A stretch of DNA of 36,273 nucleotides, taken from assembly GCA_937864265.1 (NCBI GenBank), contig CALMIR010000127.1:1-36273 (forward strand). Reading direction: 5' to 3'. Origin of the DNA: an uncultured Saprospirales bacterium (GTDB lineage: Bacteria > Bacteroidota > Bacteroidia > Chitinophagales > Saprospiraceae). Positions 18,501 to 25,966 of the stretch are shown piece by piece. Within the stretch, counting starts at the first letter, position 1, and each line of letters opens with the position of its first letter. Below the pieces are notes generated by a model, which did not search any database, was not told the origin of the DNA, and was given only the letters and a program-made list of their open reading frames with translations. The position numbers and the translations under genes are program-made.

Positions 18501-21500
18501 GGGGTCTGGCCTACACAGGCAATATCACGGCACAGGTAGGCGATAATGCCGCTGAAGTATCGCTGAGCGATGATTGCTTTGACCTATCCGATAATTTTGT
18601 TACCGTAGTGCGCGAATTGCCGGAAGGCGGTATGGTGGCGATGCCCAATGGCAATACCATCCGCTACACTTGCCCAGGCGATGGCGTGGCCGACGTGGTC
18701 AGCTTTGACAGCACGGGTACTTCCGGTGGCGCTTATGCGTATGTCATTACCGATGAAAATAATGTGATCCTGGCTTTCCCAACAGGGGATAGCTTCGATT
18801 TTGACGATGCTCCCGCTGGTATTTGCCGGGTATGGGGCTTAGCCTATACAGGCGCTGTGACGGCTCAAGTGGGTGATAATGCCGCTGAAGTGGATTTGGC
18901 AGAGGGTTGTTTCGATTTGTCGGATAACTTCATCACCGTGGTGCGGGAAGTACCAGAAGGTGGAAATGTGGCGATGCCCAATGGCAGCACGATACGTTAT
19001 ACTTGCCCGGGCGACGGCGTGGCCGACCTGGTCAGCTTTGACAGCACGGGTACTTCCAGCGGCCCTTATGCTTATGTCATTACCGATGAAAATAATGTGA
19101 TCCTGGCTTTCCCAGATGGCGATAGCTTCGACTTTGACGATGCTCCCGCTGGTATTTGCCGGGTATGGGGCTTAGCCTATACAGGTGCTGTGACAGCACA
19201 AGTGGGAGATAATGCGGCGGATGTAGCCTTGAGTAGTGATTGTTGGGATTTGTCGGATAATTTCATCACGGTAGTACGGGAAACGCCTGAGGGCGGTTCA
19301 GTGGCGATGCCCAATGGCAACACCATCCGCTACACCTGTCCTGGTGACGGCATGGCTGATATTGTGAGCTTTGATAGCTTGGGCGCTTCCTCTGGCCCTT
19401 ATGTATATGTCGTTACGGATGAAAACAACCTTATTTTGGCGATAGCCGATGGCGACAGCTTTGATTTTGATGGCGCACCAGAAGGCACTTGCCGGGTATG
19501 GGGCTTGGCTTATACCGGCATGATTACTGCGCAAATTGGTGACAATGCGGCGGAAGTGGCCTTGAGCAACGATTGCTGGGATTTGTCGGATAATTTCATC
19601 ACGGTAATTCGTCAAGTGCCAGTAGGTGGCACCGTGAGTTATGCAGATGGCGGCGCTGTTCAATATACCTGCCCTGGCGATGGCAATGCGGATGTGTTGC
19701 ATTTTGACAGTACAGGTGCTGTTGGTGCCGGCTTCCTGTATGTGATTACAGATGAGCAAAACATCATCCTGGCTACTACGGCTGCGGATAGCTTTGATTT
19801 TGATGAGTCGCCTGAAGGTATATGCAGGATATGGGGCTTGGCTTATACCGGAAGTGTAATTGCCGAGGTAGGCGACACGGCTTCTGTGGCAACGCTTACA
19901 GATGATTGCTGGGCTTTGTCGGATAATTATATTGTCGTGATTCGTCAGACTCCAATAGCTGGAACAGTTGTCTTAGAAGGAGGATCAACAGAAATCTATA
20001 CCTGCCCCGGCGATGGCAATGCCGATTTGCTGGCCTTTGACAGCCTGAATACTTCGCTTAATTTTTATACCTATGTTATCACGGATGAAAACAACGTCAT
20101 CCTGGCCTTGCCCGATGGCGATAGCTTTGATTTTGAAGATGCACCAGAAGGCACTTGCCGGGTATGGGGACTTTCCTATACAGGCACCATCACGGCACAG
20201 GTAGGCGATACGGCTTCGGTAGTTGCACTGACAGATGATTGCTTCGACTTATCCGATAATTTTATCACCGTAGTTCGTGTTGTGCCAGAAGGCGGTACAG
20301 TAGCTACAAATGGCAGTACGATCCGCTATATCTGTCCGGGTGATGGCAACGCCGACATCATTCCATTCGACAGTACGGGTACGGCGGGTCAGGCTTACGC
20401 TTATGTCATTACGGATGAAAACAACAATATCCTGGCTTTTCCCGATGGCGATAGCTTCGATTTTGACGAAGCACCAGCAGGCGTTTGCCGGATATGGGGT
20501 CTGGCCTACAACGGAAATGTAACCGCCCAAGTGGGTGACAATGCTGCGGAAGTAGCCCTAAGCGATGATTGTTTTGATTTGTCCGACAACTTCATCACCG
20601 TTATCCGCGAAACACCGGAAGGCGGCATGGTGGCAACAGAAGACGGCTTATTGGAAGTAACTACCTGCCCAGGCGATGGCAATGCTGATATAGTGACTAT
20701 GGACAGTACCGGTACAGCCGGGCTATATGTTTATGTGATCACCGACGAAAACAACAATATTCTAGTTTTCGCAGGCGGGGATATGATTGACTTTGAATTG
20801 GCTGGCATTGGGGTAGCTCGCGTATGGGGCTTGGCTTACACGGGTAATATACTGGCTGAAATAGGCGATAATGCAGCAACGGTTCAGTTGACGGATGATT
20901 GTTTTGACCTCTCGGATAACTTCGTTACAGTAATTCGCACTGCCCCGATGGGTGGATCAGTGAGCACAGAAACTGGCGAAACGCTGGTTTATACTTGTCC
21001 AGGCGATGGTGTAGCCGATGTAGTTAGCTTTGACAGCACAGGTGCGGTTGGGGCAAATTTTGCTTACATCGTCACCGACGAAAACAATATCATCCTGGGT
21101 TTACCCGCAGGCGATGAGGTAGATTTTGAAGAGGCAGGAACAGGCACTTGCCGGGTGTGGGGCTTAGCCTACAACGGCAACTTTACCGCCGAGGTTGGCG
21201 ATGATGCTACTGGTGGCGGCTTGTCAGATGATTGTTATGCCCTTTCGGAAAACTTCATCACCGTTGTCCGCGAATTGCCACAGGGCGGCACCGTAGCGAC
21301 TGCCGATGGAGCGCCTGTTGTAACGATTTGTCCTGGCGATGGCAGCGAAGATGTCGTCAGTTTTGTAAGTATGGATAATTTGGGTGCCAATTATGTTTTT
21401 GTGATAACGGATGAAAACAACGTTATTTTGAACGTCATAGATGGCAATAGTTTTGATTTTGAAGCTTCCACTCCTAGCGTTTGCCGGGTATGGGGCTTGG

Positions 21501-23593
21501 CTTATAACGGTAACTTGACGGCTCAAATTGGCGATAATGCTGCTGAAGTGGCACTGAGCGATGCTTGTTTTGACCTTTCGGATAACTTCGTTATAGTCGT
21601 CAAAACACAACCTGATGGTGGATCCATTACAACAGCAGATGGCAGCATTTCGGTGGATATTTGCGTAGGTGACGGCAGCAGTGACTTGGTAGAAATCTTA
21701 GTGGATGGTGCTTCCAGCGACAATTATGGATTCCTCATCACCGACGACAATGATATTTTCCTGGCTTTCCTCAATGAACCCTTCTTTGATTTTGGTAACG
21801 CCACAGGCGGCACCTATCGCATTTATGGTATTTCTTATATCGGTTTGATAGACCTGTTCCCTGGGGATAATATTTTTGGGGTAACCATCTCCGATGAATG
21901 CCACGACTTGTCCAATAACTTCATTGAGATCAACGCTACCGGCGTAGATGGCGGTGTTATTTTCTCTAATTTGGGTCAAGGGCCAACTTACCTTTGCCCT
22001 GGTGACGGACAAAGCGATGAACTGGAATTTATCACAACTACATCAACACCCGAAGCCGATTACATTTTTGTGGTAACCAATGAAAACGATGTCGTCCTCG
22101 GCTTTATTCCCGATAATAATTTGTTTGATTTTGAACTGGCAGGCACCGGCATTTCTAAAATATGGGGTATTTCCTACACCGGCAACCTGACCTTTACCAT
22201 TGGCAACATTATTACCAACACCCCTCTATCGGATGGTTGTTATGCCCTTTCAGACAACAGCATTACGATAGTACGCGACCAACCCGAAGGCGGCATGATC
22301 GCTTCTTCTGAAGGAGAAGATGACATTTTGGTTTGCCCAGGGCCTGATGGTGGCGTAATTGAATTCACGACGACCAGCACTTCCCTCACGGCCTACATTT
22401 ATCTCATCACAGATACCGATAATGTGGTGTTGGATGTTTCGGAAGATGGCCTTTACGACTTTGCCAACTTGCCGATCGGCCAGTATCGCGTGTGGGGCTT
22501 GTCTTATACCGATGAATTGGTGGACTTGATTGGTGTCAACGCAGCGGAGACCGCGCTCTCCAATACCTGCTTTGAGTTGTCGGCCAATTTCATCAGCGTA
22601 ACGCGCGGACCATCAGTGGACGGCGGTGTAGTTGCTTCGCTGCTGGACGGTCGGGATACCATTTACACTTGTATGGATGGATTGTCCGACTTGGTGGTCA
22701 TGAATACTACGAGCACGGATACGACCTATCAATACATTATTACCGGAGCTGGCAATAATGTGATCGTAGCGGATGTAGAAGGTGATTTGATTGACTTTGA
22801 AGGTGCTGCCGACGGGGAATACCACATTTGGGGTATTTCGTTCTACGGCGATTTGTTACTCAATTTTGGCAACAACATCCTGACTACTCCCGTATCGGAT
22901 AGCTGCTTTGCGATCTCTGCCAATTTTGTGACGGTATTCCGCGACAATCCAGAAGGCGCTACGGTATCCACTTCTGAAGGACAGGACACCATTATGGTCG
23001 TTGTGGGCGATGGGGTAGAGGACGAAATAAGTTTCGTCAATACCAGTACCTCATTGACGCAATATGCTTACGTGGTGACTGACGAAAACAATAGCATCCT
23101 GGAGATAGTGGATGGTGATACGCAGAATTTTGAAGGAGCTACGCCTGGCACTTGCCGGGTATGGGGCTTGGCCTATACCGGTAATTTATTGGCTCAGGTC
23201 GGCGATGTAGCCACCGATGTGGCTTTGTCTGATGGCTGCTTCGATTTGTCCGATAACTTTGTACTGGTAATCCGGGTCGATGCTTTACCCGTGCCTGGTG
23301 AACAAGACGCTGTTGCAGCAAACGCCTTGATCCAGCGTTTGGATGTGCATCCGAATCCGGCTCGGGAGATATTGACGGTTCGTTTTGAATTGGGCGAAGC
23401 TGCTGAATCCCTCAGCACCTTGCAGGTAATGGATGCTACCGGACGCCTGATGCAATTGGAGCGCGTAGCCTCTGTTGCTGGCGAAAACAACTATACGCTT
23501 TCTGTAAGCGACTGGGCTTCTGGGTTGTATGTTGTATTCCTAAATAATGGACAAGAAGTACAAGCGCTGAAATTCCTGGTGAACAGGGATTGA
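15542..23593 (+). CDS. Giant secreted protein of about 23 tandem 111-residue repeats, T9SS type A
   Basis: A 2683-residue protein with a signal peptide (1-23, PPRAFAQ). About 23 consecutive copies of one domain follow, and the last 80 residues form a type A T9SS sorting domain (LDVHPNPAREILTVRF...GLYVVFLNN). Each domain runs GGtVam.nG.tirYtCPGDG, then FDSTGTS, Y.YVITDENN.ILA, DSFDFD.APaGiCRVWGLaYTG, TAQVGDNAA and DdCFDLSDNFITVVR. Three Cys per unit are almost invariant, and acidic residues abound. I do not recognise a named family; an Ig-like or other beta fold stabilised by cysteine and calcium is inference. The best guess is a surface or matrix fibre or adhesin. Edge copies are diverged; central ones are nearly identical. 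Confidence 0.88.
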   Translation: MKISHLLIGALCLFFTIPPRAFAQIPVQCIDNVVVSLTSGATEITTCEGDGLAESYRFRVSSFAMPTGYLVTDENNVILLVSLGSNINFEGLGAGNLRVWAFTFLGQLTAEVGQDADETQLGSICSALSVNFIPVNNFVPDAGLVSTIDGNTSQFVCPGDGNADVVAFSNTTGSDENYAYVITDENNIILAFANGASFDFDGAPEGICRVWGLSYAGNITAQVGDNAATATLSDACFDLSDNYIEIIRTQPDGGTVALSNGNTSITVCVSDGLSDLLTFTAQSGSPAPYVFVITDENNIILAIADGNMADFEDAATGICRVWGLSYTGTITAQVGDDAAAVALSDDCFDLSDNFIEVLRQQADGGQVSLSDGSEGVVVCVGDGEADLLSFVNTSTGTESYTYLITDENNIVLAFAPDGSFDFDGAGTGVCRVWGLAYAGNLLVQVGDDAAATALSDGCFELSANFITVRREAVDGGTVAMPNGNTIRYTCPGDGNPDIVRFDSTGSSSSQYVYVITDENGNILALPDGDSFDFDDAPAGTCLVWGLAYSGNITAQLGDNAAAIALSDECYDLSDNFITVVREVPEGGAVAMPDGGTLIYTCPGDGNEDIVSFDSTGTSSGPYSYVITDENNMILAFPTGDSFDFDSAPAGVCRVWGLAYTGTVTAQVGDNAAAVDLSDDCFDLSDNFITVIRETPVGGDVEMPGGGREIFVCPGDGNPDVVQFDSTETSSNPYVYLVTDESNFIFQILTEDSFDFESLPEGIYRVWGMAYTGNIISGIGSNAGDDPQTDDCWDLSDSFILVHVAHPEGGTVATESGETEVLTCPGDGNADIIKMDSTGTSGQYAYVITDENNIILDLPSGDSFDFDNAPEGVCRIWGLAYTGTILAQVGDDAAAVLLTDGCFDLSDNFVTVVRESPSGGTVSTEDGATLVYTCPGDGVADLIQFDSAGASNINFIYVVTDENNVILAFPDGDSVDFEEAPEGICRVWGLAYTGNITAQVGDNAAEVSLSDDCFDLSDNFVTVVRELPEGGMVAMPNGNTIRYTCPGDGVADVVSFDSTGTSGGAYAYVITDENNVILAFPTGDSFDFDDAPAGICRVWGLAYTGAVTAQVGDNAAEVDLAEGCFDLSDNFITVVREVPEGGNVAMPNGSTIRYTCPGDGVADLVSFDSTGTSSGPYAYVITDENNVILAFPDGDSFDFDDAPAGICRVWGLAYTGAVTAQVGDNAADVALSSDCWDLSDNFITVVRETPEGGSVAMPNGNTIRYTCPGDGMADIVSFDSLGASSGPYVYVVTDENNLILAIADGDSFDFDGAPEGTCRVWGLAYTGMITAQIGDNAAEVALSNDCWDLSDNFITVIRQVPVGGTVSYADGGAVQYTCPGDGNADVLHFDSTGAVGAGFLYVITDEQNIILATTAADSFDFDESPEGICRIWGLAYTGSVIAEVGDTASVATLTDDCWALSDNYIVVIRQTPIAGTVVLEGGSTEIYTCPGDGNADLLAFDSLNTSLNFYTYVITDENNVILALPDGDSFDFEDAPEGTCRVWGLSYTGTITAQVGDTASVVALTDDCFDLSDNFITVVRVVPEGGTVATNGSTIRYICPGDGNADIIPFDSTGTAGQAYAYVITDENNNILAFPDGDSFDFDEAPAGVCRIWGLAYNGNVTAQVGDNAAEVALSDDCFDLSDNFITVIRETPEGGMVATEDGLLEVTTCPGDGNADIVTMDSTGTAGLYVYVITDENNNILVFAGGDMIDFELAGIGVARVWGLAYTGNILAEIGDNAATVQLTDDCFDLSDNFVTVIRTAPMGGSVSTETGETLVYTCPGDGVADVVSFDSTGAVGANFAYIVTDENNIILGLPAGDEVDFEEAGTGTCRVWGLAYNGNFTAEVGDDATGGGLSDDCYALSENFITVVRELPQGGTVATADGAPVVTICPGDGSEDVVSFVSMDNLGANYVFVITDENNVILNVIDGNSFDFEASTPSVCRVWGLAYNGNLTAQIGDNAAEVALSDACFDLSDNFVIVVKTQPDGGSITTADGSISVDICVGDGSSDLVEILVDGASSDNYGFLITDDNDIFLAFLNEPFFDFGNATGGTYRIYGISYIGLIDLFPGDNIFGVTISDECHDLSNNFIEINATGVDGGVIFSNLGQGPTYLCPGDGQSDELEFITTTSTPEADYIFVVTNENDVVLGFIPDNNLFDFELAGTGISKIWGISYTGNLTFTIGNIITNTPLSDGCYALSDNSITIVRDQPEGGMIASSEGEDDILVCPGPDGGVIEFTTTSTSLTAYIYLITDTDNVVLDVSEDGLYDFANLPIGQYRVWGLSYTDELVDLIGVNAAETALSNTCFELSANFISVTRGPSVDGGVVASLLDGRDTIYTCMDGLSDLVVMNTTSTDTTYQYIITGAGNNVIVADVEGDLIDFEGAADGEYHIWGISFYGDLLLNFGNNILTTPVSDSCFAISANFVTVFRDNPEGATVSTSEGQDTIMVVVGDGVEDEISFVNTSTSLTQYAYVVTDENNSILEIVDGDTQNFEGATPGTCRVWGLAYTGNLLAQVGDVATDVALSDGCFDLSDNFVLVIRVDALPVPGEQDAVAANALIQRLDVHPNPAREILTVRFELGEAAESLSTLQVMDATGRLMQLERVASVAGENNYTLSVSDWASGLYVVFLNNGQEVQALKFLVNRD
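15630..23275 (+). repeat. 333-bp tandem coding repeat array (about 23 units)
   Basis: The DNA period is 333 bp: the TGC/TGT codon of the CPGDG motif recurs at 18671, 19004 and 19337. Units around 18.6-19.6 kb share long identical stretches at DNA level, while the first, and the last five or so, are divergent and have lost motifs (for example CPGPDGG and TCMDG replace CPGDG). This is typical of growth by unequal crossing-over in the middle of an array. Confidence 0.9.
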
Positions 23594-23615
23594 TGCCAAC
23601 TGAGATCACATGACA

Positions 23616-23653
23616 AAAAAGCCCTTTCGGATGCCTATTCGGAAGGGCTTTTT
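23616..23653 (+). terminator. Terminator of the giant repeat gene
   Basis: An 11-bp stem AAAAAGCCCTT / AAGGGCTTTTT (23616-23626 and 23643-23653) lies 23 bases after the stop codon, with the T run forming the end of the right arm. Standard intrinsic terminator. Confidence 0.88.
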
Positions 23654-23759
23654 AATTTCACCTAGAATGCCAAGACTAGTTGCCTTGGAGTATCCCCCCA
23701 CCCAACCCCATCTTTCCCAGTAGAAAAAAGAGCCAGACCTTTGCTCCCAAACCAAAGAT

Positions 23760-23882
23760 ATGAGCGACAAAGAAAGAGAGGATCACCTGGCCGCTTGGCG
23801 TGTCAGCGGCCTAACCCGGCCAGCCTACTGTAAGGCATTGGGAGAAACCATTTTTTCATTTTGGACAATCTACCTTTCTTAA
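23760..23882 (+). pseudogene. tnpA: IS66 accessory protein TnpA, N-terminal remnant
   Basis: The frame gives 40 residues, MSDKEREDHLAAWRVSGLTR followed by PAYCKALGE. This matches the start of IS66-family TnpA (the W..SGLsq.aYC...G helix-turn-helix pattern). After GET, at about 23850, composition changes abruptly from GC-rich to AT-rich and the frame ends within 11 codons (IFSFWTIYLS). A full TnpA is roughly 100-130 residues, and the expected tnpB and tnpC do not follow. It is a broken relic joined to unrelated DNA. Confidence 0.7.
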
Positions 23883-24036
23883 AATCGTCATTTGCAGTTT
23901 CCTTTAACTTCTCAAAATGCGACTTGCTGTCAAATCCATTATGTTGAAAATTTATTTCTGCAGTATCAAGATAGTAATCAAGTGTCGCAATAACTAAATC
24001 ATGATATTTCTCAAGTTCTATCTTTCTATCCTCCAT
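23803..24036 (-). CDS. Small hypothetical protein with IS-derived C-terminus
   Basis: A 77-residue acidic/basic helical protein (MEDRKIELEKYHDLVIATLD, later FDSKSHFEKLKETANDDFKK), no family recognised. Its last 16 or so codons (from about 23850 down) are the antisense of the IS66 tnpA remnant, so the original C-terminus has been lost and replaced by a chance extension ending LAGLGR. It starts 24 bases after the stop of the DUF1871-like gene and is probably in its operon. Such small paired genes often are immunity or antitoxin-like proteins, but nothing here proves that. Confidence 0.5.
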   Translation of the reverse strand: MEDRKIELEKYHDLVIATLDYYLDTAEINFQHNGFDSKSHFEKLKETANDDFKKGRLSKMKKWFLPMPYSRLAGLGR

Positions 24037-24060
24037 CTTCTTTAAAGTTAATGTGTCTTT

Positions 24061-24318
24061 TTATTGATTATTCCACCAATTTATAATTTCCTCGGTCAAT
24101 TGATGAATGTCATTGTCAATAGGGTCTAAACCGTAATAAATTATCAATTCACTTTTTAATACCCTAAATAACTTTTCTTTATCCACCCCCTTTGTCAAAT
24201 GACTTAGAATTTTATGATTCAAAGCGTCAAACTCATCAGATGGTGCACCATGTATCAAATCCCAACTATTTATCAGTTTTCTTAAATCCTTTTCCCAATA
24301 ATAAAATTGACTCTTCAT
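24061..24318 (-). CDS. DUF1871-like small protein
   Basis: An 85-residue protein: an N-terminal helix (YYWEKDLRKLINSWDLIHGA), then PSDEFDALNHKILSHLTKG, then LFRVLKSELIIYYGLDPIDN and a final Trp-rich helix. The order WDpi..gaP.DEyD....I...L, followed by a helix ending in yyGL/wFG, resembles the DUF1871 family of small bacterial proteins of unknown function, often found beside toxin or immunity genes. The match is from memory of the pattern and is moderate. It is AT-rich, heads a two-gene minus-strand unit and is followed upstream by a hairpin carrying the module-border motif. Confidence 0.55.
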   Translation of the reverse strand: MKSQFYYWEKDLRKLINSWDLIHGAPSDEFDALNHKILSHLTKGVDKEKLFRVLKSELIIYYGLDPIDNDIHQLTEEIINWWNNQ

Positions 24319-24349
24319 AAATTGCTCTATCTATCTTATAGTGCACTGT

Positions 24350-24392
24350 GCAAATGACGCAGAACGGTCTCGGCTATGCGTAGTGCGGGATT
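24350..24392 (-). repeat. Possible degenerate module-border hairpin
   Basis: On the minus strand it reads CATAGCCGAGACCGTTCTGC followed by GTCATTTG. It shares GCCGAGA with two better copies and GCGTCATT with the one at 29167, and it lies with the GTTCTGC end towards the small gene pair. The stem is poor (GCACTACGCA against TGACGCAG), so this is tentative. Confidence 0.3.
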
Positions 24393-24484
24393 TCAAGGCA
24401 CTTCACTTTCCGTTTAGTAGATAGTTTATTTAATGTAATTGATTTAATATCAGCACTTTAGACCGCATTGCGTAAGTCCATTGT

Positions 24485-24810
24485 GTGTGCCTCGAATGAA
24501 TACATAGGCTCTCCTACCGTAAAGTTAGAACAAATGAAGAATTTGTTGCGGAAAAAAAAAATACGATGGAAGCTAAGAACTAAGGGGTGGAAGCCCCTCA
24601 CAGGCGAGTTGCCGAAGCCTGTAGCAAGCCGCAAGGGCGCTTACCGTGAGGTAAGGTCTGAAGTAAGCGGGACTGCAATCCCGATAGCTATCGGGACGGT
24701 ACGGACGAACAGGAACTGCATAAGAGGCCAGGTTGGAAGGGTAAGTTACTCCCAATGCTATCAACTGGCTGCCTCACCGTATGCAACCCGATCTGTTATC
24801 ATCTTTTTTG
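24485..24810 (+). ncRNA. Group II intron, 5' part (domain I remnant)
   Basis: From a GUGUG-type start (24483-24489) the sequence is GC-rich and highly structured and codes for nothing plausible. It contains hairpins such as GGGGTGGAAGCCCC, CTTACCGTGAGGTAAG and CCCGATAGCTATCGGG, a layout typical of bacterial group II intron domain I. It breaks off at the inverted repeat at 24820. The assignment depends mainly on the convincing 3' end (24993-25075) lying in the same orientation. Confidence 0.5.
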
Positions 24811-24843
24811 GTTTGAGGTAGATGGGGTTGGGTAGGGGGATAC

Positions 24844-25075
24844 GCTTTGCCTAATCCCGCAAAGGAGGCTGGCACTTGGCACTAAGCCAAATCATGCACC
24901 AGGCAATAAGCATCGAACGCCTTGAAATGCGCGGCTATCGTACCTTCCTTGACTATTACCTTACCTTAAAGTACGGAAAACAACCGTCTAATGAACCGCC
25001 CAGTACGTGACCCGTACGCTGGGTGGTGTGAGAGGGCTGCGGTGGGGCATCTTGGCTCACCGTTCCCTACTCGAT
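24844..25075 (+). ncRNA. Group II intron, 3' part with domains V and VI
   Basis: Domain V is recognisable at 24993-25029. A 9-bp lower helix (24995-25003 with 25019-25027) contains a CGC triad whose middle G pairs with U. A two-base bulge on the 3' strand and a short upper helix TACG/CGTA complete it. The linker GTGAGAGG is followed by a domain VI stem (25040-25063) and the end CCCTACTCGAT, whose A at 25069 sits 7 bases from the predicted 3' boundary, as a branch point should. No reverse transcriptase gene is present. The 3' end lies only 10 bases from the stop codon of the adenine methylase gene. Confidence 0.62.
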
Positions 25076-25084
25076 TAGCGGCGT

Positions 25085-25963
25085 TTACCAATCTATATTA
25101 TCGGATATGATAATTTCGTTTTTTTGTAAGTGGTGTGTTGTTTTCATTGGAATAGTTTTAAATTTCAAAGAGTATTTGTTTGCTAAGGCTCTTATTTCAT
25201 CTGTATCGTCATAGGTTAACATGAACCTGCCCTGAATTTTTGCAGCCAACTCAAATAGTTTTTCATGATCTATATTGTAGTAAGTATAAAGTCTTTTACC
25301 TGCAACAGTATAAGGCGGGTCAATAAAAAAATAAGTGTTTTTATCGTTTGCGTAGTGCTCAATCACTTCAAAAGCGTCTTTTCTGTGAAAATCAATTTTA
25401 TGGCTTATATACTTGATACTTGTTATTCTGTCTCGTAGCGTGCTAGGATACCATCTTGACCCAATGCCCTTCCCATTTTCTCCTGTTTTAATAAACCCGG
25501 ATCCTTTGGCTATTATCCCGCCATGCAGCACCCTGTTTTTCAGAATAGTGCAAAATGCCTGTTGTTCTAAATCATTGCCTTCCCGTTGGAGTTCTCGCTG
25601 CACGTTTTCGCTTGTCAGTTCAAAGTGGTAAATCTTATCCGCAAGACGGTCATTGCCCCCGTTCAGTACGACCTCCCATACTGCCGCTATTTCTGGGTCA
25701 ATTTCTGTCATAATGATTTTTTCGGACAAGTCTTCAAAAGCGGCTGTCAAACTCACAATACCACCTCCTGCAAATGGTTCGATTAGTAAATTTATCTTTT
25801 TGCGGTCCTGCTTCAACCATTCGCGCACAGTTGGTATCAGCCATGTTTTACCGCCAGGGTATCGAAAAGGGCTGCGTTGTGGTACACTGGCCACATTGAC
25901 CACTCGGTGTTGTGGTGTATTTTGTGTCTCGTCTTCAAAAAAAGATAACTGTTTGTTTTTCAT
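25085..25963 (-). CDS. D12-class adenine-N6 DNA methyltransferase
   Basis: A 292-residue methyltransferase of the Dam/D12 class. It carries the N-terminal SPFRYPGGKTWL (residues 31-42), the S-adenosylmethionine motif EPFAGGGIVSL (62-72), acidic TEIDPE (86-91), and the catalytic motif IDPPYTVAG with DPPY at 215-218. A central target-recognition region (about 110-200) would define specificity. The start lies 3 bases after the stop of the NotI-like nuclease, so the two form an R-M operon and this enzyme should protect the shared target by adenine methylation. The target sequence cannot be read from sequence. It is intact, unlike its nuclease partner. Confidence 0.88.
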   Translation of the reverse strand: MKNKQLSFFEDETQNTPQHRVVNVASVPQRSPFRYPGGKTWLIPTVREWLKQDRKKINLLIEPFAGGGIVSLTAAFEDLSEKIIMTEIDPEIAAVWEVVLNGGNDRLADKIYHFELTSENVQRELQREGNDLEQQAFCTILKNRVLHGGIIAKGSGFIKTGENGKGIGSRWYPSTLRDRITSIKYISHKIDFHRKDAFEVIEHYANDKNTYFFIDPPYTVAGKRLYTYYNIDHEKLFELAAKIQGRFMLTYDDTDEIRALANKYSLKFKTIPMKTTHHLQKNEIIISDNIDW

Positions 25964-25966
25964 AGG

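Larger units (their letters stand above)
23690..24843 (+). mobile_element. IS66-like ends bracketing a mosaic segment
   Basis: A 24-base sequence at 23690-23713 (starting GTATCCCCC) recurs as its reverse complement at 24820-24843 with one mismatch, and similarity stops sharply on both sides, as expected for terminal inverted repeats. About 47 bases inside the left end begins an IS66 TnpA-type reading frame. The rest of the transposase genes is missing and the interior holds two small minus-strand genes, a hairpin and part of a group II intron. The 8 bases outside each end (GCCTTGGA and GCTTTGCC) are not a clean target duplication. It may be a cargo-bearing non-autonomous element or the ends of two decayed copies. 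Confidence 0.6.

Noticed and set aside
24468..24821. Open frame of 117 codons on the plus strand
   Set aside because: It lies across structured, GC-rich intron-like RNA with many internal hairpins, has no family pattern and is better explained as chance openness.
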